Assembly (NCBI GenBank): GCA_964574215.1
Contig: CAZNLR010000004.1
Coordinates: forward strand, 1 to 64,000
From: GCA-2725625 sp964574215
Lineage (GTDB): Bacteria > Pseudomonadota > Alphaproteobacteria > Rhodospirillales > UBA2165
Length of the DNA stretch: 64,000 bases
Direction: 5' to 3'
Part shown: positions 26,764 through 36,318 of the stretch, piece by piece
Numbering within the stretch: position 1 is the stretch's first letter
Layout: each line of letters begins with the position of its first letter
The notes under the pieces: generated by a model
The model's input: only the letters and a program-made list of their open reading frames with translations
Told to the model about the DNA's origin: nothing
Database searches by the model: none
Translations under genes and position numbers: made by a program

Positions 26764-27351
26764 CTACATCATTCCTTCCGGTAATACAGAATCACTTAAC
26801 ACCGGATACCGCCTGGCATCGAAAAGCTGATAATGCCACCATTCATTGCGGTAAAAATCCCAGTCGGCCGTCGTCATCAGGCCGATCAACAGCGCCCGGT
26901 TTCGTTGCGCCTCTTTGCTGACTTCCAGATTGCCATGGTGGGACCGGGGGGTGAAGGCATCGAACGGGGTGCCCATCTCCAACTCCCGTCCGCCGCCGTC
27001 GATCAGTGTTAAATCAATGGCGGCGCCCCGGGAATGCGGGGACCCGCGCCTGGGATCGGCCAGAAAATCGGGATCCGGCGTGTGATTCCAAAGTATCCAT
27101 TGGGCCTCCGACGGCCGGAAAGCATCATATATCTTGAACCGGAGTCCAAGCTCGGCGGCCAGTTCAATCGCCCGGCCGAGGAGATTCTCGGCTTCGGGAT
27201 TCAGATAACAAGCGGATTTGGCATAAACCGGTTTGCCGGTAAAATTGTTTTCCGTGCCGTAGGCAAGCTCAAGCTCCACGTTGTGGGATTGAGGAGTGAT
27301 CTCTATCAATTGCATGATCTGGCGGTCCGGTTCATGTTCAAGTTGCGCCAT
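26764..27351 (-). CDS. D-alanyl-D-alanine dipeptidase (VanX/DdpX family)
   Basis: 195 residues, zinc peptidase. All active-site residues of the VanX family can be placed: R79 (DAFRP), zinc ligands H106 and D113 in SPHSRGAAIDLT, catalytic E170 and zinc ligand H173 in NEWWHY. It hydrolyses D-Ala-D-Ala, for peptidoglycan turnover or as a nutrient. There is no vanHA-type context, so glycopeptide resistance is not implied. No signal peptide is seen, so it acts in the cytoplasm. It lies 45 bases upstream of the deacetylase gene, same strand, and may be co-transcribed. Confidence 0.9.
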   Translation of the reverse strand: MAQLEHEPDRQIMQLIEITPQSHNVELELAYGTENNFTGKPVYAKSACYLNPEAENLLGRAIELAAELGLRFKIYDAFRPSEAQWILWNHTPDPDFLADPRRGSPHSRGAAIDLTLIDGGGRELEMGTPFDAFTPRSHHGNLEVSKEAQRNRALLIGLMTTADWDFYRNEWWHYQLFDARRYPVLSDSVLPEGMM

Positions 27352-27444
27352 AATGTTTCCCGGAGTGGGGTGCGTTTCTCTCCAAAAAACATTATAACCG
27401 CGGCCAACCTAGGTAAAAGTAATGGATAAATGGTGAATATATAG

Positions 27445-28146
27445 ATGGTGGTTGTTTTGGCATTCGATACGGCGACCTCCGCCTGCTCGGCCGCCGTCTG
27501 GCGGGACGGCCGGGTGTTGGCGGGTGAACAAGAGGTGCGGGAACGGGGTCATGCCGAACGCCTGCTGCCGATGATCGAGGGGGTTCTGGCTGAAGCCGGC
27601 TGCGCCTACGGAGACCTAGATCTGTTGGCCGTAACCGTGGGGCCCGGCGCCTTCACCGGTATTCGAATCGGGCTGGCCGCTGCAAGGAGCCTTGCCTTGG
27701 CCTCGGGTCTGCCCCTGCTGGGGGTCAGCAGCTTCGATGCCGTCGCTCACGGTGTCGATGAGCAGGAGCGGGCAGGCCGACGGGTGCTGGTCGCCCTCGA
27801 AACCAAACGCGCCGATATCTATGGACAGTTTTACGGGCCCGATCTGGGGCCCACAGGTGATGCCTTTGCCGCCCTGCCCGAAGCCCTGCCCGAAGCCCGG
27901 CCGGAGCGATTGGGCGGCGGCCCGCTGCTGGTTGCCGGTGATGCCGCGGAACGTGTTATGCCGGCCTTGAAAGCCTTTGACGGTAACGTATGTCTCTCAA
28001 CGGCAAATGTTTTTCCGGACCCGGCCGTCGTCGCTGCGATCGCCGCCGCAGACTGGCGCCGGGGAAAAATTGCAGAAAAGGATTTAACCTATCCCGAACC
28101 GGTCTATTTACGTCCCCCCGACGTAAATTTGCCCGATCAATCGTGA
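27445..28146 (+). CDS. tsaB: tRNA threonylcarbamoyladenosine biosynthesis protein TsaB
   Basis: 233 residues, ASKHA fold. TsaB is the partner of TsaD in adding threonylcarbamoyl to A37 of ANN-decoding tRNAs. LAFDTATSACSAAVW opens the fold, and AVTVGPGAFTGIRIGLAAARSLALA is the signature of the family. An in-frame direct duplication (codons for LPEALPEA, around 27880-27900) marks a variable loop. rimI follows after 3 bases, the usual tsaB-rimI pair. Confidence 0.93.
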   Translation: MVVVLAFDTATSACSAAVWRDGRVLAGEQEVRERGHAERLLPMIEGVLAEAGCAYGDLDLLAVTVGPGAFTGIRIGLAAARSLALASGLPLLGVSSFDAVAHGVDEQERAGRRVLVALETKRADIYGQFYGPDLGPTGDAFAALPEALPEARPERLGGGPLLVAGDAAERVMPALKAFDGNVCLSTANVFPDPAVVAAIAAADWRRGKIAEKDLTYPEPVYLRPPDVNLPDQS

Positions 28147-28149
28147 CCG

Positions 28150-28617
28150 ATGACCCAATATCGGGAAATCGAATGCCTTGCACTCCATAGCGAAATTCTT
28201 GCCGCCATTCATGCCGAATGTTTTGATAATTCCTGGAACGCCGCGTCTTTTAGTAGTCTTTTGGCAGGTCCGGCGGTCACCGGATTATTGACCGTAAAAT
28301 CGGATCAAACGGAAGAAACGCCCGTCGGATTTATACTCCTGCAAACGGCAGCCGATGAATGTGAAATATTGACCCTTGCCGTCCTTCCGGCTTGCCGGCG
28401 GACCGGGGTGGCCAGCGGATTGCTGAACAACACGTTATCTTTGTGTATCAAAAACGAAATTAGAAATATTTTTCTGGAAGTTGCCAAAAACAATCAAGGG
28501 GCCCGGGATTTCTATGCCTGTCATAAATTTCGCGATACCGGCGTGCGGCCGAACTATTACGCCATGAACGAAAGCCGTGTAGACGCTATAATGATGGCGA
28601 GGGATATTGGCTATTAG
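28150..28617 (+). CDS. rimI: Ribosomal-protein-S18 alanine N-acetyltransferase (GNAT)
   Basis: 155 residues, GNAT fold. ILTLAVLPACRRTGVASGLL (about residues 75-94) is the acetyl-CoA-binding motif A (Q/RxxGxG/A). FLEVAKNNQGARDFYACHKF near residue 111 matches the RimI motif LEVRxxNxxAxxxYxxxGF. Its place directly after tsaB is the common arrangement and supports RimI over other GNATs. N-acetylation of S18 is the known E. coli role and the likely one here. Confidence 0.88.
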   Translation: MTQYREIECLALHSEILAAIHAECFDNSWNAASFSSLLAGPAVTGLLTVKSDQTEETPVGFILLQTAADECEILTLAVLPACRRTGVASGLLNNTLSLCIKNEIRNIFLEVAKNNQGARDFYACHKFRDTGVRPNYYAMNESRVDAIMMARDIGY

Positions 28618-28762
28618 TTCAAGTAAAAATGAAATCAAGTAAAATAAAAATAAGTTTCACCTTTATATATTCTTGAAAATTCTTTATGTAATCCCCATAT
28701 GCTTCATCGTTGTTAATAGGTTAGACTAAAATTTTGGCTCCTTTCAGCGGAGAATTTATTTA

Positions 28763-29173
28763 ATGTCCGATAGTGAAAACCAAAGTGAAATATTGGAATT
28801 GACGACGGAAATAGTTTCCGCTCATGTCAGCAACAACACGTTGCCGGTCGCCGATTTGCCGCAACTAATTCAAGATGTCTATAAAACACTTTCGACAGTC
28901 GGAACCGGTCAATCGTCTACGGAGCGTTTGCAACCCGCCGTTTCCATCAAGAAATCGGTGATGCCGGATTACATCGTTTGTTTGGAGGACGGCAAAAAAC
29001 TCAAAATGCTCAAGCGTCACCTCAAAACCGCCTACAACATGACACCGGAAGAATACCGTGAAAAATGGGGTTTGCCCCGGGATTATCCCATGGTGGCGCC
29101 CAATTACGCCAAGCACCGCTCAAGCCTCGCCAAAAAAATCGGCTTGGGTACGAAATCGAGGCGCAGCAGCTGA
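28763..29173 (+). CDS. mucR: MucR/Ros family zinc-finger transcriptional regulator
   Basis: 136 residues. The C-terminal half is the Ros/MucR fold: YIVCLEDGKKLKMLKRHL places zinc-finger ligands at C73, D76 and H86, then YNMTPEEYREKWGLPRDYPM. The basic C-terminus contacts DNA. MucR binds AT-rich promoter DNA, forms higher-order oligomers and controls exopolysaccharide, motility and cell-cycle genes in alphaproteobacteria. The AT-rich 145 bases upstream are consistent with autoregulation. This is a strong marker for the class. Confidence 0.93.
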   Translation: MSDSENQSEILELTTEIVSAHVSNNTLPVADLPQLIQDVYKTLSTVGTGQSSTERLQPAVSIKKSVMPDYIVCLEDGKKLKMLKRHLKTAYNMTPEEYREKWGLPRDYPMVAPNYAKHRSSLAKKIGLGTKSRRSS

Positions 29174-29312
29174 AGGATTGAATTTTAAGATTGATTAGCA
29201 GTCTTGTTTGATCCATTTTATCCCGAAGATAATTAAGATAATATCGAGCGTTCTGCATTCTTGGTAAAAGGATGAGAATTTTTGCGGTGTAATTGAGTGA
29301 GAATTGGGTCCC

Positions 29313-29747
29313 GTGGCTGATCAAAAAACTGTTTCCCGTATAGAGCAACTATGTATTGAACGTAATATGAAGATGACGGGGCAACGCCGTGTTATCGCCC
29401 GCGTTCTATCCGAAGCGACCGATCATCCCGACGTCGAGGAATTGTACCGGCGGTCGGTTAAGGCGGATTCTAAAATCAGTATTGCCACGGTGTACCGGAC
29501 GGTTCGCCTGTTTGAAGAGGCGGGACTGCTTGACCGTTTGGATTTTGGCGACGGAAGGGCGCGGTATGAGCCGTCCAGCGATGATCACCACGATCATCTG
29601 ATCGATGTTAAATCCGGCAAGGTGATCGAATTCCAGGAAGAAGAAGTCGAAGAACTGCAACGCGCTGTTGCCAGAAAACTGGGCTACAAGCTGGTTGGTC
29701 ACCGTATGGAACTTTATGGCGTTCCCCTTAAAGGGACGGACCAATAG
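29313..29747 (+). CDS. fur: Fur family metal-responsive regulator (Fur/Mur)
   Basis: 144 residues from GTG 29313; TTG 29304 three codons upstream is possible. The winged helix is MTGQRRVIARVLSEATDHPD with ISIATVYRTVRLFEEAGLL as recognition helix. DDHHDHLIDV gives the metal-site histidines. Only one cysteine is present, so the structural CxxC zinc sites of E. coli Fur are missing, as is usual for alphaproteobacterial Fur/Mur. Since Irr (51.1 kb) normally handles iron in these bacteria, this protein may respond to manganese (Mur). That is inference. Confidence 0.88.
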   Translation: MADQKTVSRIEQLCIERNMKMTGQRRVIARVLSEATDHPDVEELYRRSVKADSKISIATVYRTVRLFEEAGLLDRLDFGDGRARYEPSSDDHHDHLIDVKSGKVIEFQEEEVEELQRAVARKLGYKLVGHRMELYGVPLKGTDQ

Positions 29748-29838
29748 AGATCGGATACATAGGGCTTTGATGATGAATTCTTCGGGCTGTCCAAGGACAA
29801 CGGAACGGCGAAGATTCCCAAGGCCGGTATAAGCGAGA

Positions 29839-31236
29839 TTGGCAAAAAAACTCCACATCAAAACATTTGGCTGTCAGATGAATGTCTATGATTCCGACCG
29901 GATGAAAGACGTCCTGGCGCCGCTCGGCTTCGTTGCGTCAGAAGAGGCAGATGATGCCGATATGATTATCGTCAATACCTGCCACATCAGAGAAAAAGCG
30001 GCCGAAAAACTTTTTTCCGAACTGGGCCGGTATCGGCAGATGAAAGAATTGCGGCGGGAAAACGGCCAGTCGACGGTCATCGCCGTCGCCGGTTGCGTCG
30101 CCCAGGCGGCGGGTGCGGAAATCCTCAAGCGGGCGCCCTTCGTTGATATCGTGCTTGGCCCTCAGACCTATCATCGGCTCCCGGAAATGATTGCGCGCGC
30201 GTCGCGGGCCGGCGAAAATTCTGAATCCGGTCGGGTGCTGGAGATTGATTTCCCGGAGGAGCCTAAATTCGATCATCTGCCGGAAAATACGGCCAAGGGC
30301 CATTCGGCATTTCTGTCGGTTCAGGAAGGTTGTGATAAATTTTGTACGTTCTGTGTGGTGCCCTATACGCGCGGCGCCGAATTCTCCCGGCCGGTCAAGG
30401 ATGTTTTGGCCGAGGCCGGCCTCTTGGCGGCGCATGGCGTCAAGGAGATCACCCTCTTGGGTCAGAACGTCAACGCCTACCACGGAGACGATGCGGCGGG
30501 GAAGGGCGAAACCGGTCTGGGTGGATTGATCCGCCGGGTTGCCGAAATAGAGGGTATCGAACGCCTTCGATATACCACCTCGCATCCGGTGGATATGGAT
30601 GAGGAGCTGATCGCCGCTCACGGCGAAGTTGAACAGCTTATGCCGTTTCTTCACCTGCCCGTTCAATCCGGGTCAGACCGCGTGTTAAGGGCGATGAACC
30701 GGAATCACGGCATCGGCGACTTCCGGCGTCTCCACGACCGCCTGATGGCGGCGCAACCAAATCTGAAACTATCGTCGGATTTTATCGTCGGATTTCCCGG
30801 TGAAAGCGATGACGATTTCGAGGCGACCATGCGACTGGCCGGTGAAATCGGATTTATTCAGGCCTATTCCTTCAAATACAGTCCGCGCCCCGGCACGCCC
30901 GGCGCCACCATGGACAACAAAGTGCCCGATGACGTTATGGGCGAGCGGTTGGGCCGGCTCCAGGACTTATTGACCTCGAACCAGACGGTGTTCAACCAGT
31001 CCTGTATTGGCGAAAGCATGCCGGTCCTGCTCGACCGGAAGGGCCGTAAAGAAGGTCAGTTCGCGGGACGCAGTCCCTTCATGCAACCAGTGCACCTCCA
31101 GGCGCCGGAGGAATATTTTGGCCGCATTGTGAATATCCGGGTAACGGAAGCCTTCAGCAATTCCCTCGCCGGTACCCTCGACGATGAACCGGCAATTTTT
31201 AACGAATCGCCTTCACCTCAAAGGATCAGCGCTTGA
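29839..31236 (+). CDS. miaB: tRNA-2-methylthio-N6-dimethylallyladenosine synthase
   Basis: 465 residues from TTG 29839, the only start that gives the full N-terminal cluster motif. It is a radical-SAM methylthiotransferase acting on i6A37 of tRNA. The UPF0004 domain supplies C12, C48 and C86 for one 4Fe-4S cluster. EGCDKFCTFCVVPY gives C165/C169/C172 for the radical-SAM cluster. A TRAM domain closes the protein (GESMPVLLDRKGRKEGQFAG). It overlaps the next gene by 4 bases (TTGA), opening the miaB-phoH-ybeY-corC-lnt run. Confidence 0.95.
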   Translation: MAKKLHIKTFGCQMNVYDSDRMKDVLAPLGFVASEEADDADMIIVNTCHIREKAAEKLFSELGRYRQMKELRRENGQSTVIAVAGCVAQAAGAEILKRAPFVDIVLGPQTYHRLPEMIARASRAGENSESGRVLEIDFPEEPKFDHLPENTAKGHSAFLSVQEGCDKFCTFCVVPYTRGAEFSRPVKDVLAEAGLLAAHGVKEITLLGQNVNAYHGDDAAGKGETGLGGLIRRVAEIEGIERLRYTTSHPVDMDEELIAAHGEVEQLMPFLHLPVQSGSDRVLRAMNRNHGIGDFRRLHDRLMAAQPNLKLSSDFIVGFPGESDDDFEATMRLAGEIGFIQAYSFKYSPRPGTPGATMDNKVPDDVMGERLGRLQDLLTSNQTVFNQSCIGESMPVLLDRKGRKEGQFAGRSPFMQPVHLQAPEEYFGRIVNIRVTEAFSNSLAGTLDDEPAIFNESPSPQRISA

Positions 31237-32252
31237 ACCCACGTTCCGCCAATAAATCCGCGTCACCCCCGGCCGACCTGCGGCAATTGGAATTCGACGA
31301 CAATAGTCTGCTGCCAGCGCTTTTCGGCAGTCACAATTGCCATCTGGCGCAAATCGAACAGAAACTTGAAGTGGTGCTCAACTCGCGGGGAAATGCCGTC
31401 TCCGTGGCCGGCACGCCGGAAGCTCAGGATACCGTCGAGGCGGTGCTCACGGGACTCTATGCAAGATTGAAGAAAGGCGATGCCATTGAAGCCGCCGATG
31501 TGGATGGCGCGCTGCGCCTGGCGATATCGGGCGGCAACGGCGGGGAACAGATCAACGCCGAGGAATTCGCGGTCAAAACCCGCAAAAGGCAGATTACGCC
31601 GCGCTCGCCGCAGCAGGCCGCCTATTTGCAGGCCATCGACCGGAGTGATCTGGTGTTCGGTCTGGGACCGGCGGGAACGGGTAAAACCTATCTCGCCGTC
31701 GCCAAAGCGGTTGAAAGCCTGCTCAAAGGTGAGATCGACCGCCTTATTTTGTCCCGCCCGGCGGTCGAGGCAGGCGAGCAGCTGGGTTTTCTGCCAGGCG
31801 ATATGCGGGAAAAAGTCGATCCCTATCTGAGGCCGCTGTACGACGCGCTCCATGACATGTTGCCCGCTAATCAGGTGGCGAAAAAAATGGAGAACGGCGA
31901 GATCGAGATCGCGCCCCTGGCGTTCATGCGGGGCCGTACCCTGGCTGACGCCTTCGTCATTCTGGACGAGGCGCAAAACACCACGGCGGTGCAAATGAAA
32001 ATGTTTCTGACCCGGCTGGGCAACAACGCCCGCATGGTCATCACCGGCGATCTCAGCCAGGTCGATCTGCCCTCCGGCGTCCGGTCGGGTTTGCGGGACG
32101 CCGTTGAAATTCTGGAAAAGGTCAAAGGCGTTTCCTTTGTGCATTTCAGTGAGGCCGACGTTGTCCGTCACCCATTAGTGGCGCGTATCGTTCGCGCCTA
32201 CGCCACCCGGGACGACGGTGGCGGGAAATATAGTAAAGCCCGCAATGATTAA
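31233..32252 (+). CDS. phoH: PhoH-like ATPase
   Basis: 339 residues from TTG 31233, overlapping the miaB stop, with AAAGGA 7 bases upstream. An N-terminal KH-like domain precedes the P-loop ATPase: Walker A GPAGTGKTYLAVAKA near residue 145 and Walker B AFVILDEAQNTT near 242. The conserved phoH-ybeY pairing links it to rRNA and RNA metabolism. The biochemical role remains loosely defined in the family. Confidence 0.93.
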   Translation: MNPRSANKSASPPADLRQLEFDDNSLLPALFGSHNCHLAQIEQKLEVVLNSRGNAVSVAGTPEAQDTVEAVLTGLYARLKKGDAIEAADVDGALRLAISGGNGGEQINAEEFAVKTRKRQITPRSPQQAAYLQAIDRSDLVFGLGPAGTGKTYLAVAKAVESLLKGEIDRLILSRPAVEAGEQLGFLPGDMREKVDPYLRPLYDALHDMLPANQVAKKMENGEIEIAPLAFMRGRTLADAFVILDEAQNTTAVQMKMFLTRLGNNARMVITGDLSQVDLPSGVRSGLRDAVEILEKVKGVSFVHFSEADVVRHPLVARIVRAYATRDDGGGKYSKARND

Positions 32253-32286
32253 CCGGTACATGGCTGGATTTGCCTGTCATTAGACG

Positions 32287-32778
32287 ATGGTAGAAGACAC
32301 CACCATTGATGTTCTCCTGAAAAGCCCGCTTTGGGCCGACGGACTACCCGACGCCGAAGACCATTGCCGCCGCGCTGCAATTGCGGCGTTGCAAGGAGAA
32401 ACCGACCCGTTGGAGCTTTGCGTGGTTCTGGCTGACGACGATTTCATCCGGTCACTGAACCGGGACTTTCGCAATCAGGACAAGGCGACAAATGTTCTGT
32501 CCTTCCCGGCAGCTGCGGAGGAATTTCCCGGGAACGATCCCAAACCGCTGGGAGATATTGTCGTCGCTTATGAAACGACCGCGGCGGAAGCGGATTCCGA
32601 CGGTAAACAACTGGACAATCATCTAAGCCACTTGATTGTTCACGGTGTTCTTCATCTTTTGGGTGCTGATCACCAAAATAATGCCGAAGCAGAGGTCATG
32701 GAGGCGAGGGAAACAGAGATCCTGACCCGGCTGGGGATCGACGATCCTTATAACCGGCCAAGTGACCCGATTGACTGA
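32287..32778 (+). CDS. ybeY: Endoribonuclease YbeY (rRNA maturation factor)
   Basis: 163 residues. The zinc site HGVLHLLGADH places ligands at H119, H123 and H129. NRDFRNQDKATNVLSFP is the other conserved block. YbeY takes part in 16S rRNA 3'-end maturation and ribosome quality control. It sits between phoH and corC, the standard order, and is co-directional with both. Confidence 0.95.
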   Translation: MVEDTTIDVLLKSPLWADGLPDAEDHCRRAAIAALQGETDPLELCVVLADDDFIRSLNRDFRNQDKATNVLSFPAAAEEFPGNDPKPLGDIVVAYETTAAEADSDGKQLDNHLSHLIVHGVLHLLGADHQNNAEAEVMEARETEILTRLGIDDPYNRPSDPID

Positions 32779-32865
32779 AATAAAGGTCGGTAAATGAACA
32801 ACAGGGGTGACAAAGCCTGTTGAATTGGATGATAATAGTTTTACGGTTACAGCTGCAGAACGGTA

Positions 32866-33885
32866 ATGAACGAAGACTCCAGCAGTAGACAGCCCCACAG
32901 CCAGCACGATAATGGCAATGGGGCCGATCCAGATTCCTCGATATCGAGAACCCAGCCGAATTCTCCGGCCGATATCTCTGTGACTAAAACCTTCATGGCC
33001 AAAAATTTGAAGGAAATGGCTCAGCGGCTGTTTCGCCGCAACGGCGACAATTCGGTGCGCGAGGCCATCGAGGAATTGATTGAAGAGCGGGCCGATGACG
33101 AAACACTGGTGGAGACGGAAGAACGGACGCTGCTGGCCAATATTCTCAGCCTGCGGGACCGGACCGTCTCCGATGTCATGGTGCCGCGCGCCGATGTCGT
33201 TGCCATCGACGTCAACGCACCCATCGACGATCTAACCGATCTTATCAACCGGGAAGGACATTCACGCATACCGGTTTTTCAGGAAACCCTCGATGACGCC
33301 GTGGGCATGGTTCATATCAAGGATGTTCTGGCTGCCAGAAATTCGGCGCAGGAAAACGACAGGCCGCTGGATTTGAAAAAAATCATCCGGGAAGTTTTGT
33401 TCGTGGCGCCGTCCATGCAGGTTTTGGAGCTGCTTCTGGAAATGCGCGTTAAACGGATTCACATGGCGCTGGTGGTTGACGAATACGGCGGCGTCGACGG
33501 TCTGTTAACCATCGAGGATTTGGTTGAGGAGATCGTCGGTGAGATCGAAGACGAACACGACCAGGAAGAGGTGCCCGAACTCAAATTACAAAAAGACGGC
33601 TCGTTGGTGGCCGATGCCCGGGTTCTGATTGAAAACTTCGAAGACATCGCCGGTCAAATATTAAGTGAAGAGGAGCGCGAGGAAATCGAAACCCTGGGTG
33701 GCTTGGTGTTTTCATTGGCAGGGCGTGTGCCCATCAGGGGTGAACTGGTCAACCACCCCTCCGGTATGGAGATCGAAGTAATGGAAGCCGATCCCCGAAG
33801 AATAAAAAAACTTCATATCCGTGGAGTCGCGGTCGCCGATCAAATACCGGCCCCTCGACCCGGGCCGGAGAGTAGCGGAAATTAA
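32866..33885 (+). CDS. corC: CBS-domain CorC/HlyC family protein
   Basis: 339 residues, no membrane domain. After a polar N-terminus comes TLLANILSLRDRTVSDVMVP, the start of the paired CBS domains (about 85-215), then the C-terminal CorC/HlyC transporter-associated domain (GSLVADARVLIENFEDIAG onward). Members are linked to magnesium/cobalt efflux or, as in this gene order, to membrane and envelope functions beside lnt. Function beyond nucleotide-binding CBS regulation is not established by sequence. Confidence 0.9.
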   Translation: MNEDSSSRQPHSQHDNGNGADPDSSISRTQPNSPADISVTKTFMAKNLKEMAQRLFRRNGDNSVREAIEELIEERADDETLVETEERTLLANILSLRDRTVSDVMVPRADVVAIDVNAPIDDLTDLINREGHSRIPVFQETLDDAVGMVHIKDVLAARNSAQENDRPLDLKKIIREVLFVAPSMQVLELLLEMRVKRIHMALVVDEYGGVDGLLTIEDLVEEIVGEIEDEHDQEEVPELKLQKDGSLVADARVLIENFEDIAGQILSEEEREEIETLGGLVFSLAGRVPIRGELVNHPSGMEIEVMEADPRRIKKLHIRGVAVADQIPAPRPGPESSGN

Positions 33886-33901
33886 TGGCCATTTTCCGAT
33901 A

Positions 33902-35590
33902 ATGCCCGGCAACGCTACGACACCTTTATTGGCAAAATGGCGGCAGGCGGTTGTGAACTGCCGGGGGTGGCGCCGCGCCCTCCTGGCGCTGGTATCGGGT
34001 GCATTCTCGATACTGGCAATGCCGCCGCTTCATATCGTCCCGGTTCTCATTCCCGCGTTGACGGTTTTGGTCTGGCTGATCGAGGGCTCGCAATTAACGG
34101 TTGGGCGATCGGAAAATCCTTCCGGCCGACCGGGTCGAATGCCGGCAATGTTCCGTTCCGCCGCCTGGTCTTCGTTCACCGCTGGTTGGTGGTTCGGCGT
34201 CGGCTATTTCGCCGCCGGGCTGTATTGGGTGTCGCTGTCGTTTCTGGTCGACGCCAAGCAATTCGCCTGGATGATACCGTTTGCTCTTTTAGGGCTTTCC
34301 GGAGGCTTCGCCTTATTCATCGGTCTGACGACCTGGGCCGCCCATTTAAGCGCGAGATCGAATACCCATCGATTATTTCTCATGGTCGCCGTCTGGTGGG
34401 TGGTGTTCGAATGGGTCAGAGGTTGGGCGTTGACAGGGTTTCCCTGGAATTATCTCGGCACCGTCTGGACCGTTAGCGACGCGGTCATTCAACTGGCGTC
34501 AATAGTCGGCGTGCTCGGGCTTAGTTTTCTGACTGCCGTGGCGGCGGCGGCTCCGTCTTTGCTGGGGAATGCGGATTTCACCGCCAGAAAGAAATGGCTG
34601 ATTGTGGGCGGCGTTTACGGTCTCCTGGCCGTTGTTTGGCTGGGCGGAAACTACCGGCTTCAGCAGGCGGGCGATTACTTTCTCGAGAGCGTCCGGTTGC
34701 GGCTGGTCCAGCCCAATATCGATCAACGGGACAAATGGAAACCGGAATTACGCGGAAAGCACCTCAATAATCTGATGTCGATCAGTGAGGCGAAGGTCAA
34801 AGATTACGTTCCGACCCATATTATCTGGCCGGAAACTGCCGTGCCGTTTTTCCTCAACAAATCCCCGGCCGGCCTGCGCGCCATTGCCCAAACCATTCCA
34901 AAAGGGGGCGCCTTACTGACCGGTGCGCCCGGCAGGTCGGGCGGAAAAACCGCCTCCGGGGGGACCGAACCGGTACGCCTGTGGAATAGTCTTCACGTCA
35001 TTTCCGACCAAGCTGAAATTGTTCAAACCTATAACAAGCACCATCTCGTTCCGTTCGGCGAGTATGTACCTTTCCGCGGCATCATAAACGTCGACAAGTT
35101 AACGGCAGGGCGCATGGATTTTTCCTCCGGCCCCGGCCCCCGCTCGCTGACCGTCCCGGGCGCGCCGCCGGTTAGTCCGTTGATTTGTTATGAGGTTATT
35201 TTTGCGGGTAAGGTCGCCGGCGGTCAGGTAGGCTCGAATGGTATCCGGCCCGGCTGGTTGCTCAACGTCACCAACGACGCCTGGTTCGGCACGTCCTCCG
35301 GTCCCTATCAGCATTTTGCCGCCGCCCGGCTGAGGTCCGTGGAGGAAGGATTGCCTTTGGTGCGGGTCGCCAATACCGGCATTTCAGCCGTTGTCGACGC
35401 TTACGGCAGGGTCAAGGCGAAAAGCCGGCTCAATGAACGCACCTTTATCGACAGTCAACTGCCCAAACCTCTCGATACGCCCACTTTTTACGGGAACTAT
35501 GGTGATTGGGGTGTTTTCGCACTAATGTTGGGGATAATACTCATATTAAGTTTTTCCCGTTTGATTTTAAAATTCAAAGTACCTAGTTAA
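33902..35590 (+). CDS. lnt: Apolipoprotein N-acyltransferase
   Basis: 562 residues from ATG 33902, just after the corC stop. The open frame extends upstream inside corC. The N-terminal part has about six membrane segments, followed by a nitrilase-fold domain in the periplasm. The catalytic triad is placed at E311 (WPETAVP), K379 (YNKHHLVPFGEY) and C429 (LICYEVIF). It adds the third acyl chain to lipoproteins before Lol export. The protein is somewhat longer than E. coli Lnt (512), partly because of a polar insertion near residue 65 (GRSENPSGRPGRMP). Confidence 0.95.
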   Translation: MPGNATTPLLAKWRQAVVNCRGWRRALLALVSGAFSILAMPPLHIVPVLIPALTVLVWLIEGSQLTVGRSENPSGRPGRMPAMFRSAAWSSFTAGWWFGVGYFAAGLYWVSLSFLVDAKQFAWMIPFALLGLSGGFALFIGLTTWAAHLSARSNTHRLFLMVAVWWVVFEWVRGWALTGFPWNYLGTVWTVSDAVIQLASIVGVLGLSFLTAVAAAAPSLLGNADFTARKKWLIVGGVYGLLAVVWLGGNYRLQQAGDYFLESVRLRLVQPNIDQRDKWKPELRGKHLNNLMSISEAKVKDYVPTHIIWPETAVPFFLNKSPAGLRAIAQTIPKGGALLTGAPGRSGGKTASGGTEPVRLWNSLHVISDQAEIVQTYNKHHLVPFGEYVPFRGIINVDKLTAGRMDFSSGPGPRSLTVPGAPPVSPLICYEVIFAGKVAGGQVGSNGIRPGWLLNVTNDAWFGTSSGPYQHFAAARLRSVEEGLPLVRVANTGISAVVDAYGRVKAKSRLNERTFIDSQLPKPLDTPTFYGNYGDWGVFALMLGIILILSFSRLILKFKVPS

Positions 35591-35735
35591 GTAATAATCG
35601 CTCACTTTTACGAGAATTAACAATTACCCGTAAAAGGTCAAAAAATCGCCGGATCGGGCGTCAAACGCCCCAAAAGCAAACTGGCCGGTACAAGACTCAT
35701 TGAGGTATCTTAACCTAGGAATAGGCAGCTAAATT

Positions 35736-36227
35736 ATGGAAAATACGACAAGCTTAAGGGGATCGCTGGCCGGAACGGCTCCGATCCGCAAAATTGCCCG
35801 CCGCCGGGTGCCCGGAGTGGCGGATCCCGTCGATGTCCACGTCGGCAGCCGTGTCCGCCTGCGCCGTACCCTGCTTGGCCTTAGCCAGGAAAAACTCGGC
35901 GAAGCTGTGGGCCTGACCTTCCAGCAAATTCAGAAGTATGAACGCGGCGCTAACCGTATCGGCGCCAGCCGTATGTATGACTTGTCTCACGTCTTGGATG
36001 TGCCGGTCTCTTTTTTCTTCGACGACATGCCCGAAGAAATCAAGCGCCGGGACGATACGCCGGCGGACCGACTCGGCGACATTACGCACGAAGAGGTGGA
36101 AAAAGATCCGTTGACGCGCCGGGAAACGCTTGAACTGGTCAGGGCCTACTACAAGGTCGACAATGCGCCGGTCAGAAAACGAATATTCGAATTGGTGAAA
36201 TCTTTGGCGAAAATGTCCGACGTCTAA
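35736..36227 (+). CDS. XRE-family helix-turn-helix regulator (PhrR-like)
   Basis: 163 residues. The HTH_3 domain is at about residues 36-93: VGSRVRLRRTLLGLSQEKLG, FQQIQKYERGANRIGASRMY, then the conserved VLDVPVSFFFDDM. Near-identical proteins occur throughout alphaproteobacteria (PhrR of Sinorhizobium is the named relative), often in this position between lnt and metK. The C-terminal ETLELVRAYYKV..KRIFELVKSLA is an oligomerisation helix region. The regulated genes are unknown, and control of metK is a fair guess from synteny. Confidence 0.9.
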   Translation: MENTTSLRGSLAGTAPIRKIARRRVPGVADPVDVHVGSRVRLRRTLLGLSQEKLGEAVGLTFQQIQKYERGANRIGASRMYDLSHVLDVPVSFFFDDMPEEIKRRDDTPADRLGDITHEEVEKDPLTRRETLELVRAYYKVDNAPVRKRIFELVKSLAKMSDV

Positions 36228-36287
36228 AGGCCTATCTTCGCCCATCGGTCGAATACCAATCGGTACAAGACAAGATTTTACTTTAGC

Positions 36288-36318
36288 GGGGTTTCCCGGC
36301 ATTGACCGGCGGAACCCC
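36288..36318 (+). other. Hairpin in the metK leader
   Basis: In the 238 bases between the HTH gene and metK, GGGGTT(T)CC at 36288-36296 pairs with GGAACCCC at 36311-36318, with CCGG/CCGG inside the loop. No T-tract follows. It could be a leader structure or a factor-dependent stop. I could not match any SAM riboswitch class by eye. Confidence 0.4.

Noticed and set aside
26764..27351. Glycopeptide-resistance gene vanX
   Set aside because: The enzyme family is right but vanH, vanA and regulators are missing; such dipeptidases are widespread in Gram-negative bacteria for D-Ala-D-Ala use.
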